Source of the DNA: Micromonospora tulbaghiae
Lineage (GTDB): Bacteria > Actinomycetota > Actinomycetes > Mycobacteriales > Micromonosporaceae
DNA length: 64,000 nucleotides
Assembly: GCF_900091605.1 (NCBI RefSeq)
Contig: NZ_FMCQ01000007.1
Location: forward strand, 62,001-126,000
Direction of reading: 5' to 3'
The notes under the pieces were generated by a model. That model was not told the DNA's origin and ran no database searches. It saw only the letters and a list, made by a program, of their open reading frames with translations. Position 1 is the stretch's first letter; each line of letters begins with the position of its first letter. Positions 1 to 8,200 of this stretch are shown in pieces. A program made the position numbers and the translations under genes.

Positions 1-269
1 ACGCCGATCGCGCCTACGACCCAGGCCGGCCCCCACTCGCGGGCGTGGTGGGCCAGCTGTCGCCACAGCACGTCGGTGGTGTCGCTGCTGTGATGCTCGC
101 CGAGCAGCAACGTGCGTAGCTCGTCCAGCGGCAGTGGCCGGTCCGGCAGGCCCGGTACCGGACGGGCGTCGAACATCAGCGGTGCGGGTTCGCAGGTCAG
201 CAGCTCGAACGCCTTCTCGGCGGTGCTCAACGCCGTGTGGGTCGGCGTTGCATGCGTCGTTGGTGCCAC
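1..269 (-). CDS. Hypothetical protein, 5' part only (runs off the left edge)
   Basis: A minus-strand frame stays open from a GTG at 269 to the window edge, giving about 89 residues. A GAGGGG ribosome-binding site lies a few bases upstream of the GTG. Codon use is strongly GC3-biased, as in a real actinomycete gene. The visible part includes LPLDELRTLLL and WGPAWVVGAIG, a pattern I associate loosely with uncharacterised proteins of actinomycete plasmids and integrative elements. It is transcribed divergently from the methyltransferase operon at 541, with an inverted repeat between them. No domain or function can be assigned. Confidence 0.6.
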   Translation of the reverse strand, partial: MAPTTHATPTHTALSTAEKAFELLTCEPAPLMFDARPVPGLPDRPLPLDELRTLLLGEHHSSDTTDVLWRQLAHHAREWGPAWVVGAIG

Positions 270-358
270 GGTGAGGTCCCCTCGACCGGAGGACGTCGCC
301 TGGTGCGACGTTCCCGAGGCCCTCGATTGGGACAGCTCAGCCTGACACCAGAGTCGGT

Positions 359-393
359 TGTCAGGGTCGGACGGGTCGTGTCCGACCCTGACA
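359..393. promoter_or_regulatory. Perfect 14-bp inverted repeat in a divergent intergenic region
   Basis: Arms at 359-372 and 380-393 (TGTCAGGGTCGGAC and its complement) surround a 7-nt spacer. The repeat lies between divergent starts at 269 (minus) and 541 (plus). Further TGTCAG/CTGACA half-sites occur at 342, 461 and 490 in the same gap. It is probably an operator for an element-encoded regulator; a terminator is less likely because there is no T-tract. Confidence 0.5.
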
Positions 394-540
394 GGTCCAC
401 ACCGGTCAGAGCGGGTCGACCTGCTGACCTGGCGCCGCTTGCCGCCGGGGTGATGGGTCCTGTCAGACCGGGGGTGGGTTCGATCGGCCTGTCAGCGTGG
501 CCCTGGGAATCGTCAGTACGTCCGCCGGTCCGGGGGCCAC

Positions 541-1122
541 GTGCCTATGACCGACAAGAATCCACGTCGCGCACCCGATCCTGTAGGGGATGTGGTGCCC
601 GGCGACCCGCCCGTGCCGATCACCGTGTGGCCGGTCCCCGCGCCGCAGGCGGGGGAGACCATGTCCAACGCGATGGGCGTGCGGCTGGTCCACAATCTCA
701 GCCACTCATCCGATCTGATCATCGACTTGACGGTGGGGCCGCAGTTGGCCCGCGCGATTATCGGCACGCAGCGCCGTGCCCATCTGACCCTGGCGGGTCC
801 TGGAGAGCGGGGCCCGGAACCGGCGACGCTGATCGTGTCCGGCTGGCCGCCCCACGAGGCCGCCGCGCCGGAAGAGTTCTTCACCCGCTGCCGTGCGAGT
901 TTGCTGCCTGGTGGCTGTGTCGCGGTGCTGCTGCCGCACGACGACGTTGCCCTGCCTGTCGACGTGGTCGTCGCCGCCAAGCGGAGCGGACTGATGTATC
1001 TGCAGCACGTCGTGGCGGCTGACCGACCGCCCCGGCGTGGCCTGCGCACGCACCTCGACATCCACACCGACGTGCTGATCCTGACCCGAGGCACCACGCA
1101 GCGCGGCGACGGCCATGGGTGA
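541..1122 (+). CDS. Methyltransferase-like protein without a SAM motif
   Basis: This 193-residue protein has a GTG start six bases after a GGGGG stretch; an in-frame ATG at 547 is the alternative. The region around residues 45-185 has the feel of a Rossmann-like methyltransferase: IIDLTVGP, a late LLPGGCVAVLLP strand like the post-motif-IV segment of methylases, then a C-terminal hydrophobic strand. It lacks the glycine-rich SAM loop and any (D/N/S)PPY catalytic motif. It overlaps the active-looking DNA methyltransferase at 1115 by 8 bp, so the two are translationally coupled. I infer a structural or specificity partner of that enzyme. A diverged duplicate without function is the alternative. 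Confidence 0.55.
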   Translation: MPMTDKNPRRAPDPVGDVVPGDPPVPITVWPVPAPQAGETMSNAMGVRLVHNLSHSSDLIIDLTVGPQLARAIIGTQRRAHLTLAGPGERGPEPATLIVSGWPPHEAAAPEEFFTRCRASLLPGGCVAVLLPHDDVALPVDVVVAAKRSGLMYLQHVVAADRPPRRGLRTHLDIHTDVLILTRGTTQRGDGHG

Positions 1123-1957
1123 CTCGCTTCCGATCACCTCGGTGTGGCTGACCTGCCAGATACCCGCCCGTGACCAGCGGCGCGGCCGGTACATTCCGAC
1201 GACGTCGAGCCATCCGGCCAAGATGCTGCCCCACGCGGCTGCTCATGCCATCGCCACCTACAGCCGGCCGGGGGATCTGGTTTTCGACCCGATGTGCGGG
1301 GTCGGGACCACCCTGGTCGAGGCCATGCACCTCGGCCGTCATGGACTCGGCATCGACATCGAACCCCGCTACACCGCCATCGCCGAGGCCAACATCGCTC
1401 TTGCCACGGGGCAAAACGCCCCCGGAACCGCGCGGGTGTTCACCGGCGACGCCACCGGACTGCTCGACCTGGTGCCCGCAACCATCGTCGGCCAAGTTTC
1501 GCTCGTGCTCACCTCGCCGCCCTACGGACGCGGCACTCACGGACTGGTCCAGACGACGAGCGCCGGCGTGCGCAAGCGACACCACCACTACGGGGACCGG
1601 CACAGCGGCAACCTCGCCTACGGTGGTTGGTCGCGTCTGCTCGATGGGTTCGCCACGATCCTCGCCGCCAGCTACCGGCTTCTGCGCCCCGGCGGGATCG
1701 TCGTGATCACCTGCCGGCCGGTGCGCCGCCAGCGCGACGACCTGATAGATCTGCCTGGCGAGCTGCTCGCCGTCGCCCGGTCGGTCGGGCTGATCCCGGT
1801 GCAGCGGTGCGCGGCGATGCTCGCCGCTGTCCGCGACGGGCAGATCGTCCACCGGGCCAACATGTTCGTGCTGTTGGCTGTGCGCCGCGCCCGCGACGAC
1901 GGCATTCCCATGCACTTGATCGCGCACGAGGACGTCCTCGTGCTACGGCGTCCATAG
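1115..1957 (+). CDS. SAM-dependent DNA methyltransferase (TSPPY type)
   Basis: This 280-residue protein has the SAM-binding loop FDPMCGVGTT at 57-66, the acidic ribose-binding DIEP at 81-84 and the catalytic TSPPYG at 133-138. A late RLLRPGGIVVI strand is also typical of class I methylases. The TSPPY motif indicates transfer to an exocyclic amino group (N4-cytosine or N6-adenine). The motif order, SAM loop before catalytic motif, also fits the TRM11/THUMP-like branch, so an RNA substrate cannot be excluded. No cognate restriction gene is visible, which suggests an orphan methylase protecting or marking the mobile element. It overlaps the upstream gene by 8 bp and follows it in one operon. Confidence 0.8.
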   Translation: MGDSLPITSVWLTCQIPARDQRRGRYIPTTSSHPAKMLPHAAAHAIATYSRPGDLVFDPMCGVGTTLVEAMHLGRHGLGIDIEPRYTAIAEANIALATGQNAPGTARVFTGDATGLLDLVPATIVGQVSLVLTSPPYGRGTHGLVQTTSAGVRKRHHHYGDRHSGNLAYGGWSRLLDGFATILAASYRLLRPGGIVVITCRPVRRQRDDLIDLPGELLAVARSVGLIPVQRCAAMLAAVRDGQIVHRANMFVLLAVRRARDDGIPMHLIAHEDVLVLRRP

Positions 1958-2383
1958 ACGCCTTTGTTGGCGCTGCCGCCGAGCTGCCGGCATCGCGGCG
2001 GCTGGGCTGTCAGGACCTGACAGATAGCCAGGTCTGACACGTCGGGCCCTGTCTCCGGGAGCCCGAATAGCCTCAGGGCTCCTTCTCTTCTCTTCCTCTC
2101 GCGCTCGTCTGACGCGTCCGCGACGGCATCGCGCCCACCGCTCCCGGTCGGCCGCCACCGCCAGCCTCAGAACGCCGCAATCCGTCAAGCCCGCTCGTGT
2201 CTTCGGCGATCAGGCGCTCCATCCATCGGTCAGGCGGCCACCACTCGGGTGGCCGCCGCTGCCGTCTGTCACGAGCCGGACGCCGACGCCGGCACCACCT
2301 GTCATCAGGGCTACGCACCCCGCTCGCCCGCATGCCGTCGGCAATCCCATCCCCTCGAACCGAGTCACATCGTGGAGGTCATC
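1958..2383 (+). other. Gene-free stretch with TGTCAG palindrome
   Basis: This 426-bp gap holds no credible coding frame. At 2007-2023 it has CTGTCAG-GAC-CTGACAG, a perfect 7-bp inverted repeat, with a third CTGACA copy at 2034. These match the half-sites in the 340-500 gap, so one regulator may act on both promoters. The rest is GC-rich with no obvious terminator. Confidence 0.4.
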
Positions 2384-3418
2384 GTGTCGTCACCCGAGAA
2401 CAAAGTGACAGTCCGCTCGCCGGCCGATCTGGCCGCTGCAGTGCCCTATCTCATCGGCTTTCATCCCAGCGAAGGCAGCGTCGTCGTCATCGCCTGCAAC
2501 GACCGACGGATCGTCTTCGCCGCTCGCGGTGACCTGCCGACCGGTGCAGAGCACGCACACCAGCTGGACGCCCTCGCCGATCAGTTCATCCCCGTCGTGC
2601 AGCGGCAACAACCGCTCACCCACGTGGTGATCATCGGCTACGGCACGCCGGACCCCATCGACCCGGCGCTGCGCGCCCTCAGCGACGCCTTCGCCGCCGC
2701 CGGACTGCCCGTCGTCGACTTGCTGCGGATCGCTAGGGATCGCCTGTTCAGCCTTATCTGCGCTAATCCTGCCTGCTGCCCGCCCCAGGGAACCCCGTTC
2801 GACCCCATCGCATCAACGGTTGCGGTCCGGGCGACCATCGCGGGCGTCGTGGTTCGACCCGACCGGGCGTCGGTCGCCGGCCAAATCACGCCGGTGAGCG
2901 GCGCCGCGCGCGACGCCATCCAACGGGCCAGCCGCGAGGCGCGCATCCGACTGGAGGCATTGCACGTGGTCGGCGGCACCGCGATGTATGAGGCCGGTGA
3001 GCGGGCCGTCCGCGACGCGCTACGTCGACACGACGCGGGAGCGCGACTCACCGATGACGAGGTGGCGTGGCTGACCACATTGCTGGTCGACCGGGATATC
3101 CGGGACGTCGCCGTCGGCCTCACCGAGCCACACAGCCGGCACGTCGACTTCTGGGCCGACATCACCCGCCGCGCCGACGAGCCGCTCGTACCGGCGCCGG
3201 CCACCCTGCTCGCCGTCACCGCCTGGCGCTGCGGCGACGGTGTCCTCGCCGCCATGGCCGCCGAACACGCCCTCCACATCGACGGCGCCTACCAGTTCGC
3301 CGAGACGGTCCTTCAAGCCCTACAGGCCGGGGTGCCCCCGACCGTCGTCGAGGAAGTCCTCAACGACGTCGACTCCGAACCGACCGCCCTGCCCGACGAC
3401 CCGATGGAACAGGAGTAA
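2384..3418 (+). CDS. DUF4192 domain-containing protein
   Basis: This protein is 344 residues when started at GTG 2384, which has a GGAGG ribosome-binding site at 2374-2378; a longer upstream frame exists but lacks one. The N-terminus (VRSPADLAAAVPYLIGFHPS, then SVVVIAC) is the classic opening of the actinobacterial DUF4192 family. The family is common in actinomycete chromosomes and integrative elements and its function is unknown. The rest is a soluble alpha/beta protein with no membrane segment. It ends 5 bp before the next ATG at 3424, so the two genes are probably co-transcribed. Overlapping acidic C-terminal residues (DDPMEQE) close the chain. Confidence 0.75.
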   Translation: MSSPENKVTVRSPADLAAAVPYLIGFHPSEGSVVVIACNDRRIVFAARGDLPTGAEHAHQLDALADQFIPVVQRQQPLTHVVIIGYGTPDPIDPALRALSDAFAAAGLPVVDLLRIARDRLFSLICANPACCPPQGTPFDPIASTVAVRATIAGVVVRPDRASVAGQITPVSGAARDAIQRASREARIRLEALHVVGGTAMYEAGERAVRDALRRHDAGARLTDDEVAWLTTLLVDRDIRDVAVGLTEPHSRHVDFWADITRRADEPLVPAPATLLAVTAWRCGDGVLAAMAAEHALHIDGAYQFAETVLQALQAGVPPTVVEEVLNDVDSEPTALPDDPMEQE

Positions 3419-3423
3419 CGATC

Positions 3424-3876
3424 ATGGATCCCGTTCGCGCCATCCTGCTGGCTCTCGCCCGTAGAGCACAAGAAGCCCGGCTGTCCTGGTATGCCGAGCG
3501 CGCCGCCCTGCGCGCCCGCGGCGAAACACCCACCCACGGCAACTCGTGGCCTTACAGCGTCCAAGCCGACCTCTGCCTGATCACCGCCATCACCGCAGCC
3601 GACCTGCCCGCGAACTTCCGTCTCTACGACACCTCGCTGTCCCGAGACCCCCTCGCCGCAGCCGCGCAACTCCGCGAGGTTGCCTCCGCCTACGACCACA
3701 GCGGCCCGATCGAGGCCGAACACGAAGCAGCCCGGCTGGCGTACAAACGGGCCTTCGCCGAACCGCTCACCCCACAGGAACAGCACTACGTCGAACTGCT
3801 CGCCGATCTTCCCGCCGCACGCCGAGACAAGGTCATCGAGGCGGCGGAGGAACGTCTCCGACACCGTCCGGCTTGA
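3424..3876 (+). CDS. Hypothetical protein downstream of the DUF4192 gene
   Basis: This 150-residue soluble protein starts at ATG 3424, five bases after the stop of the DUF4192 gene, with AACAGGAG as a likely ribosome-binding site inside that gene's end. It is mostly helical by composition, rich in Ala, Arg and Glu, and has no signal peptide or membrane segment. I recognise no family. Tight spacing suggests an operon with the DUF4192 gene. Confidence 0.6.
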   Translation: MDPVRAILLALARRAQEARLSWYAERAALRARGETPTHGNSWPYSVQADLCLITAITAADLPANFRLYDTSLSRDPLAAAAQLREVASAYDHSGPIEAEHEAARLAYKRAFAEPLTPQEQHYVELLADLPAARRDKVIEAAEERLRHRPA

Positions 3877-4108
3877 GCCCCAGCTCGCCGCGACGCCTGC
3901 CGCCAGGGACGTCAGCCTCCCATCGCGCCCACCGCAGTACCCGCTTGACAGGCCCGAGCAGCGCCAGCCTTTCCGCAGGGGTCAAGAGCAGGGGAGTGCA
4001 GCGCCGGAGAACCAGCGCCGCTGGCGGTCTCCGGGTCAGCCTTCGCGGCCAGCAGGTCGTCGGAGGCAGCGACTCGGCAACGTCGCGAGATCTCCATGAA
4101 AGGAACCC

Positions 4109-4387
4109 ATGAGCCTCTACACCCTCGTACCCAGGCCGGGCTTCGACCGGTACACGATCCAGGTCGGCTGGAGCCCACACCGCACCTACGTCGCCACCCT
4201 CGTCGACTTCACCTGGGACCCGGTGACCGAACCCGATCGGCAACCCGCCGTCATCCACCTCGGCCGGGTCGAGACCATTCTCGACCCGGCCGAAGTGCTC
4301 TCGGCCCTTGAGCCCTACGCCGACATCCCCGCCGAGCTCCCGGCCAGGCTCCGCGCCGACCAGGCCAAACACCCGGTACGCCGCTGA
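4109..4387 (+). CDS. Small hypothetical protein
   Basis: This 92-residue protein starts at ATG 4109 after a GAAAGGA ribosome-binding site. It has alternating strands (YTIQVGWSPHRTYVATLVDF, WDPVTEP, VIHLGRVETI) and then a helical tail. This suggests a compact alpha/beta fold. There is no membrane segment and no recognised domain. It stands alone between a 230-bp gap and a hairpin at 4401-4419. It is probably part of the accessory cargo of the integrated element. Confidence 0.5.
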   Translation: MSLYTLVPRPGFDRYTIQVGWSPHRTYVATLVDFTWDPVTEPDRQPAVIHLGRVETILDPAEVLSALEPYADIPAELPARLRADQAKHPVRR

Positions 4388-4400
4388 CACCATCTCGCGA

Positions 4401-4419
4401 CCAGTCACGAGGTGACTGG
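4401..4419 (+). terminator. Short hairpin after the gene ending at 4387
   Basis: CCAGTCAC and GTGACTGG form a perfect 8-bp stem with a 3-nt loop, 14 bp after the stop codon at 4387. No U-tract follows, which is common for actinomycete terminators. Confidence 0.45.
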
Positions 4420-4534
4420 CTGCTGTCGTATCTGCAGTGCGGTTCGACGTGCCGCTGTCCGGCGCCGCCGGCCTGGCCCTGGCCCGAACGTTCCGGCCAC
4501 CAGTGCCGCGAGTCCTTGCAGCAAGAACCGAACC

Positions 4535-4607
4535 GGCCCGCCACTGGCGGGCCGTCGTCGTATCAGGACCCGGGACGCGCCGCCTACGAAACGTCCGCGT
4601 CCCGGGT
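4535..4607 (+). promoter_or_regulatory. Two strong hairpins in the leader of the GGDEF gene
   Basis: Hairpin one is GGCCCGCC-ACT-GGCGGGCC (4535-4553). Hairpin two has perfect 12-bp arms at 4568-4579 and 4596-4607. The second ends 10 bp before the AAGGGAGGA ribosome-binding site and 22 bp before the GTG at 4630. The arrangement suggests an attenuator or a structured RNA leader, or a terminator of upstream transcription. I do not recognise a known riboswitch consensus. Confidence 0.4.
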
Positions 4608-4629
4608 TCTCCAACAAGGGAGGACCCCA

Positions 4630-5313
4630 GTGTCCCGACCACTGCTCATGATCGCCACCGCCGTGGTGGCCTACGTCCTGGGCCGGCTCACCGCCTGGCC
4701 GACCATCCACCGCCTACGCCACCAACTCGCCGACACCCACCGCTCGATGCTCTACGACCCGCTCACCGGCATGCTCAACCGCGCCGGCCTCCGCGCCGTC
4801 CACGCCGCCCTCGCCGACGAGCCCTCCGCCCAGCCGATCATCGTCGCCCTGATCGACCTCGACGACTTCAAGCACGTCAACGACACCCACGGTCACGACC
4901 ACGGCGATGACCTGCTCATCGCTATCGGCGACCGCATCGCCGACCTCGCCGCCCTCCATGGCGGCGCCGCCGCACGGCTCGCCGGCGACGAATACGCCGT
5001 CCTCCTAACCAGCCGCGCTGGCGAACCGGACCGCATCGCCGACGCGCTCGCGACGATCATCGCCGAGCCCGTCGCCCTCGGCACCGACGAGCACTCTGTC
5101 ACCGCCAGCATCGGCCTGGCCCTCGTCGAAGCCACCGATCCGCTCACCGACGTCGCGCTCCACCGGGCCGACGTCGCCATGTACCACGCCAAACGCAACG
5201 GGCGGAACCGATACGCCACCTACCAGCCAGGCATGACCATGCCACCCGCGCCCCACCGCCGCGGACCACGCCTGCGCGATCGCCGACGCCCGATCGACGG
5301 AGCCCCAGCATGA
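4630..5313 (+). CDS. GGDEF-domain protein (putative diguanylate cyclase) with N-terminal membrane anchor
   Basis: This protein has 227 residues from GTG 4630, which follows AAGGGAGGA; a longer frame from 4516 is less likely because it runs through the leader hairpins. Residues 4-20 form one hydrophobic segment (LLMIATAVVAYVLGRL), followed by a GGDEF domain: DPLTGMLNR at 43-51, DLDDFKHVND at 76-85 and the signature AGDEY at 118-122. The change GGDEF to AGDEY keeps the catalytic Asp/Glu pair, so cyclic-di-GMP synthesis is plausible. No sensor or EAL domain is present. It overlaps the next gene by 4 bp. A GGDEF gene carried on an integrative element may affect the host's developmental switch; that is inference. 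Confidence 0.8.
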   Translation: MSRPLLMIATAVVAYVLGRLTAWPTIHRLRHQLADTHRSMLYDPLTGMLNRAGLRAVHAALADEPSAQPIIVALIDLDDFKHVNDTHGHDHGDDLLIAIGDRIADLAALHGGAAARLAGDEYAVLLTSRAGEPDRIADALATIIAEPVALGTDEHSVTASIGLALVEATDPLTDVALHRADVAMYHAKRNGRNRYATYQPGMTMPPAPHRRGPRLRDRRRPIDGAPA

Positions 5314-6614
5314 CCACCCCACTCGAAGAGATGGCCTGCCGCACCTGCCTGGTCCCGCTCAACACCCTCGGCACACCACCCACCCACGTCCACCCGGTCC
5401 ACCTCGCCACCGACGGACACACCCCCGAGCCCGCCCCGGTCAGCCAACTCGCCACCGTCCGCCGGACCTGCGACTTTTGCGGCGACCCCTACCCGATCTG
5501 GACGCTGCACGGCGCAAACGTCACCGCCGTCGCCATCGGCTCCACCGCCACCCTCGTGCAGAACTTCGGCGAGACGTGGGCAGCATGCGCCACCTGCCAA
5601 ACCCACATCGACGACGGCCGCCCAGACCTGGTCGTCGACCGCGCCGTCCAAGCCCTCGACGTCCGCACCAACCCGGAAGTACGAGGGCGCATCCAGGAAC
5701 TGCACCTGGCATTCCTCGACGCCCGCCTCCCCGACCGCACGCTCCTCACCACAACCCCCTGGCCAGCGGCATCCATCGCAGCGAAGGACCTGCCCAAGGT
5801 GCGCGACCGGCTCACCCACCTCTACCGAGGCAACGACCACCTGCCCGCTGCGCTCGGACTTACCGAAACACGCGCCCAGGTCGCTGACGGACTCGACCAG
5901 TCGCGCCTGTACTGGATCGACGACGACTTCACCGACCTCGCCGAACACGCCGCCACGCAGCTCACCGCCCTCACCATCGGCCACGACCTCGGCCCGCCGG
6001 CCAACGTACTCATCACCTGGTCGCGGCCCGTGACCCAACACCAGATCACCGCCGCCTCCTGGACCTTGGCCAACAACGGCTGGCAGCTGGTCCTCTACCG
6101 CGCCATCGGCGCCGGACTCGACGGCAAACCCCTGCAACGGCTCCGGGAGCAAGTCGGCTGGCTCGTACCCATGACGGCCGCCCACCTCACCGAGCAACAT
6201 CTGATCGATGCCGGCCACCCCGCAGCCGCCCTGTTCGCTACATGGCTGCTGATCACTCAGAAGGCCGCAGAGGTCGACGTCGCGAGAGTCGACAAAACCA
6301 TCGCCAAGGCCTATGCCCGTACGAAGCGGGACCAACCAGAGGTGCGCATCGTGCGGATCCGCGGCCGCCGCAGCCCGAGCGACGCAGCAGAGACGACGCC
6401 GGGGGAGCAAGGGCAGCGCCAGAGTAGCCGGTTCTGGGTTTCCGGCCACTGGCGCAACCAAGCCCACGGCCCAGGCCGATCGCTTCGCCGCCCGGTCTAC
6501 ATCAACCCATTCCTGAAAGGGCCAGCCGAGTCACCGCTGAAGACCAGTACCACCGTTCGCATGCTCAGCAGCCACAAACCGCAGGGTGAGGAGCCGACCC
6601 CTCGACCAGCGTGA
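5310..6614 (+). CDS. Hypothetical protein with three CxxC pairs
   Basis: This 434-residue protein starts at ATG 5310, overlapping the GGDEF gene by 4 bp (ATGA), so the two are coupled. CxxC pairs occur at 10/13, 54/57 and 93/96; the last two pairs likely form a zinc ribbon. The middle part is soluble and acidic. The C-terminal 80 residues are basic and Ser/Pro-rich, suggesting a disordered nucleic-acid-binding tail or read-through beyond the native end. I recognise no named family. It is the last gene before the attachment site at 6811. Confidence 0.55.
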   Translation: MTTPLEEMACRTCLVPLNTLGTPPTHVHPVHLATDGHTPEPAPVSQLATVRRTCDFCGDPYPIWTLHGANVTAVAIGSTATLVQNFGETWAACATCQTHIDDGRPDLVVDRAVQALDVRTNPEVRGRIQELHLAFLDARLPDRTLLTTTPWPAASIAAKDLPKVRDRLTHLYRGNDHLPAALGLTETRAQVADGLDQSRLYWIDDDFTDLAEHAATQLTALTIGHDLGPPANVLITWSRPVTQHQITAASWTLANNGWQLVLYRAIGAGLDGKPLQRLREQVGWLVPMTAAHLTEQHLIDAGHPAAALFATWLLITQKAAEVDVARVDKTIAKAYARTKRDQPEVRIVRIRGRRSPSDAAETTPGEQGQRQSSRFWVSGHWRNQAHGPGRSLRRPVYINPFLKGPAESPLKTSTTVRMLSSHKPQGEEPTPRPA

Positions 6615-6810
6615 CCTGATGTCAGGTGGTGGCAGGGGCCGTCCCCTGCCACCACCAACAGCAAGGGCCACCTCTGCATACGGCAGCCTCCACGGCGAGA
6701 CCAAAAACCGACACTCACCAGGCTTTCTGCCGTGGGAAGTCAAGGATGCGCCTCTATGACTCGGCGATGGTGACGCTTCGTCGTCCGGAGCTCGGCCGAG
6801 CAGACGACTA

Positions 6811-6857
6811 CGTTCACACCGAAGAGGTCACTGGTTCGATCCCAGTATCGCCCACCA
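6811..6857 (+). other. Attachment site: 3' half of a tRNA-Val(CAC) gene
   Basis: The sequence contains an anticodon loop TTCACAC (813-819 within 6811-6857, anticodon CAC), a T arm with stem ACTGG/CCAGT around TTCGATC, an acceptor 3' strand ATCGCCC, the discriminator A and an encoded CCA. The 5' half is missing: no GGGCGAT acceptor strand is found upstream and the anticodon stem already mismatches at 6810. Such a 3' duplication is the hallmark of site-specific integration into a tRNA gene. By geometry the intact tRNA and integrase should lie left of this window. Confidence 0.7.
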
Positions 6858-6873
6858 TAGATACATGCAGCTA

Positions 6874-6910
6874 GGAAGCCCGTGGCCGGTTCAGCCGGTA
6901 ACGGGCTTCC
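6874..6910 (+). terminator. tRNA-Val terminator hairpin
   Basis: GGAAGCCCGT (6874-6883) pairs perfectly with ACGGGCTTCC (6901-6910), and the interior GGCCGGTTCAGCCGG can extend the stem. It lies 17 bp after the tRNA 3' end, where the original tRNA terminator would be. This supports the attachment-site reading. Confidence 0.6.
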
Positions 6911-6927
6911 GCGCTGTTGCCCCTTAA

Positions 6928-6949
6928 ATTGGGAGCAGATTGGGAGCAG
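6928..6949. repeat. Tandem 11-bp direct repeat
   Basis: ATTGGGAGCAG occurs twice head-to-tail (6928-6938, 6939-6949), 70 bp from the tRNA-derived core. Repeats of this kind can be arm-type integrase sites or relics of an integrase 3' end. No integrase frame survives here. Confidence 0.45.
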
Positions 6950-7100
6950 GGCGTTCGGCCCTGGGGTCCGATCGCCGTGGGGGCGCCCGGCGGCGGCCTC
7001 GGGTTACCGGTCCGACCGGGCGCCGGCTGATGGAGGACTTGGAGCTAGCGGTTCCGGGTCCCATGTCACGAGGGTGCCGTCCCGCTATCGCTCATGTGCC

Positions 7101-7897
7101 TTACTGATGGCTGGCGGTCCGGTGGGCTGCCCACCCGCCGGTCCACGTCGCCAGGTCGTGTACCGAGCTTTCGGTGCTCTGCCGGGACTTGGCCGACCAC
7201 TTGGATGCGTTCTTTGACGCGAAGTCGTCCAACACCTCGCGGTCGGTCACGGTCCATGCGGGAAGCTGCGTCAGCCACTCCTCTGCCTGTTCGGCGCTGT
7301 GGCCGCTGCCGATGAGCCACTGGACGAGCAATGCGAGTTCGACCCACGGAGCTGGCTTCGTTGCCCATGCCCAATCGACGATCCGTAGGCCGTGCGGAGT
7401 AACGATCAAGTTGGCCGGATTGAGGTCGGAGTGGATGAGTATCTCGCCGTCCATCGCCGGGTGTGCGAACCCGAGGCGGGCTGGCGGGGTGAACCATGAC
7501 TCGCCGGGCGCGGGAGTCTCCTGGAGTCCCTTGAGTGCGACGGCGAGCAGATCGAGATCCGCAATGCCGGGTGACAGGTCGGGGTGGGGAGCGGCGAGAT
7601 GCTCGGTTCCCACCACCAGCCAGCCATCGGAGTCGAGGTGCCACCGGACTGCGGGCGGGTGCCGGTCGATGGCCTGGGTTACCGCCAGCTCGTAGCGCAG
7701 TGGCCGAACGCTTAGCTCTCCAGAGGCCGCCTTGACGAAGACCTGACCGGCTGGCCCGGTGACCGTCGAGGCGATCTCCGCATAGTTCCCACTCGTAGCC
7801 GGGGCTACGCCGAAGGCTCCGCCGACCCGTTCGGCGATCCCTGTCGTGACACTCTCCGGCAGAGCGGTCGGAGTCGCTACGCATTGGTTCTCTTTCT
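7101..7897 (-). pseudogene. Aminoglycoside phosphotransferase-like (APH fold) gene lacking an in-frame start
   Basis: The frame is open from 7897 to 7101, and homology-like sequence fills it. The catalytic loop reads LIHSDLNPANLIV followed by LRIVDWAWA, the Brenner/DFG-equivalent motif of APH-type kinases. N-terminal strands (VGGAFGVAP, GQVFVKAAS) resemble the nucleotide-binding lobe. There is no ATG, GTG or TTG in frame until a GTG at 7616, which would remove the N-lobe. An ATG at 7884 sits in another frame, so a 1-nt indel near the 5' end most likely broke the gene. A sequencing error is possible. Substrate is unknown. Confidence 0.6.
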
Positions 7898-8200
7898 GCT
7901 ACTTGCCGGGCTGAGGCGGGTTCGGCGGACAGCAGACTCGGCCTGGCCACCCCAGATTCCATGTCGACGCGGTAGCCGGTGTCGTGCAATGCCGCGAGTG
8001 TGTAGGCGGTTAGCGAGCTGGCGCATCGCGGCCACGACCTGCCGTGGGTCGAGCCGTTCACCGGTGAACCGCTCCGCGCGCGCACCGCGGTGAAGGTGCC
8101 GTCCCGGTAAGCATTAGGCAACACCGCTACCAGTCAGCCCGGTCTAGAAGGATCGGGCGAGTGGGTCGGCCGAGGTCCCGGAAGCGGCCGTTCAGTCCGC
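7898..8200 (-). other. Decayed coding region upstream of the APH-like gene
   Basis: About 300 bp between the broken APH-like gene and the IS630-type element. Short frames such as RFTGERLDPRQVVAAMRQLA (minus strand) and YTLAALHDTGYRVDMES in the neighbouring frame look like pieces of a once-functional protein joined across a frameshift. No complete gene can be defined. Confidence 0.35.

Noticed and set aside
5220..6467. 415-residue minus-strand frame opposite the zinc-ribbon gene
   Set aside because: The plus-strand gene is coupled to the GGDEF gene and has ordered CxxC pairs; the antisense frame is a GC artefact.
6740..6857. A complete tRNA-Val gene
   Set aside because: The 5' acceptor strand and D arm cannot be found and the anticodon stem mismatches; only the 3' half is present.
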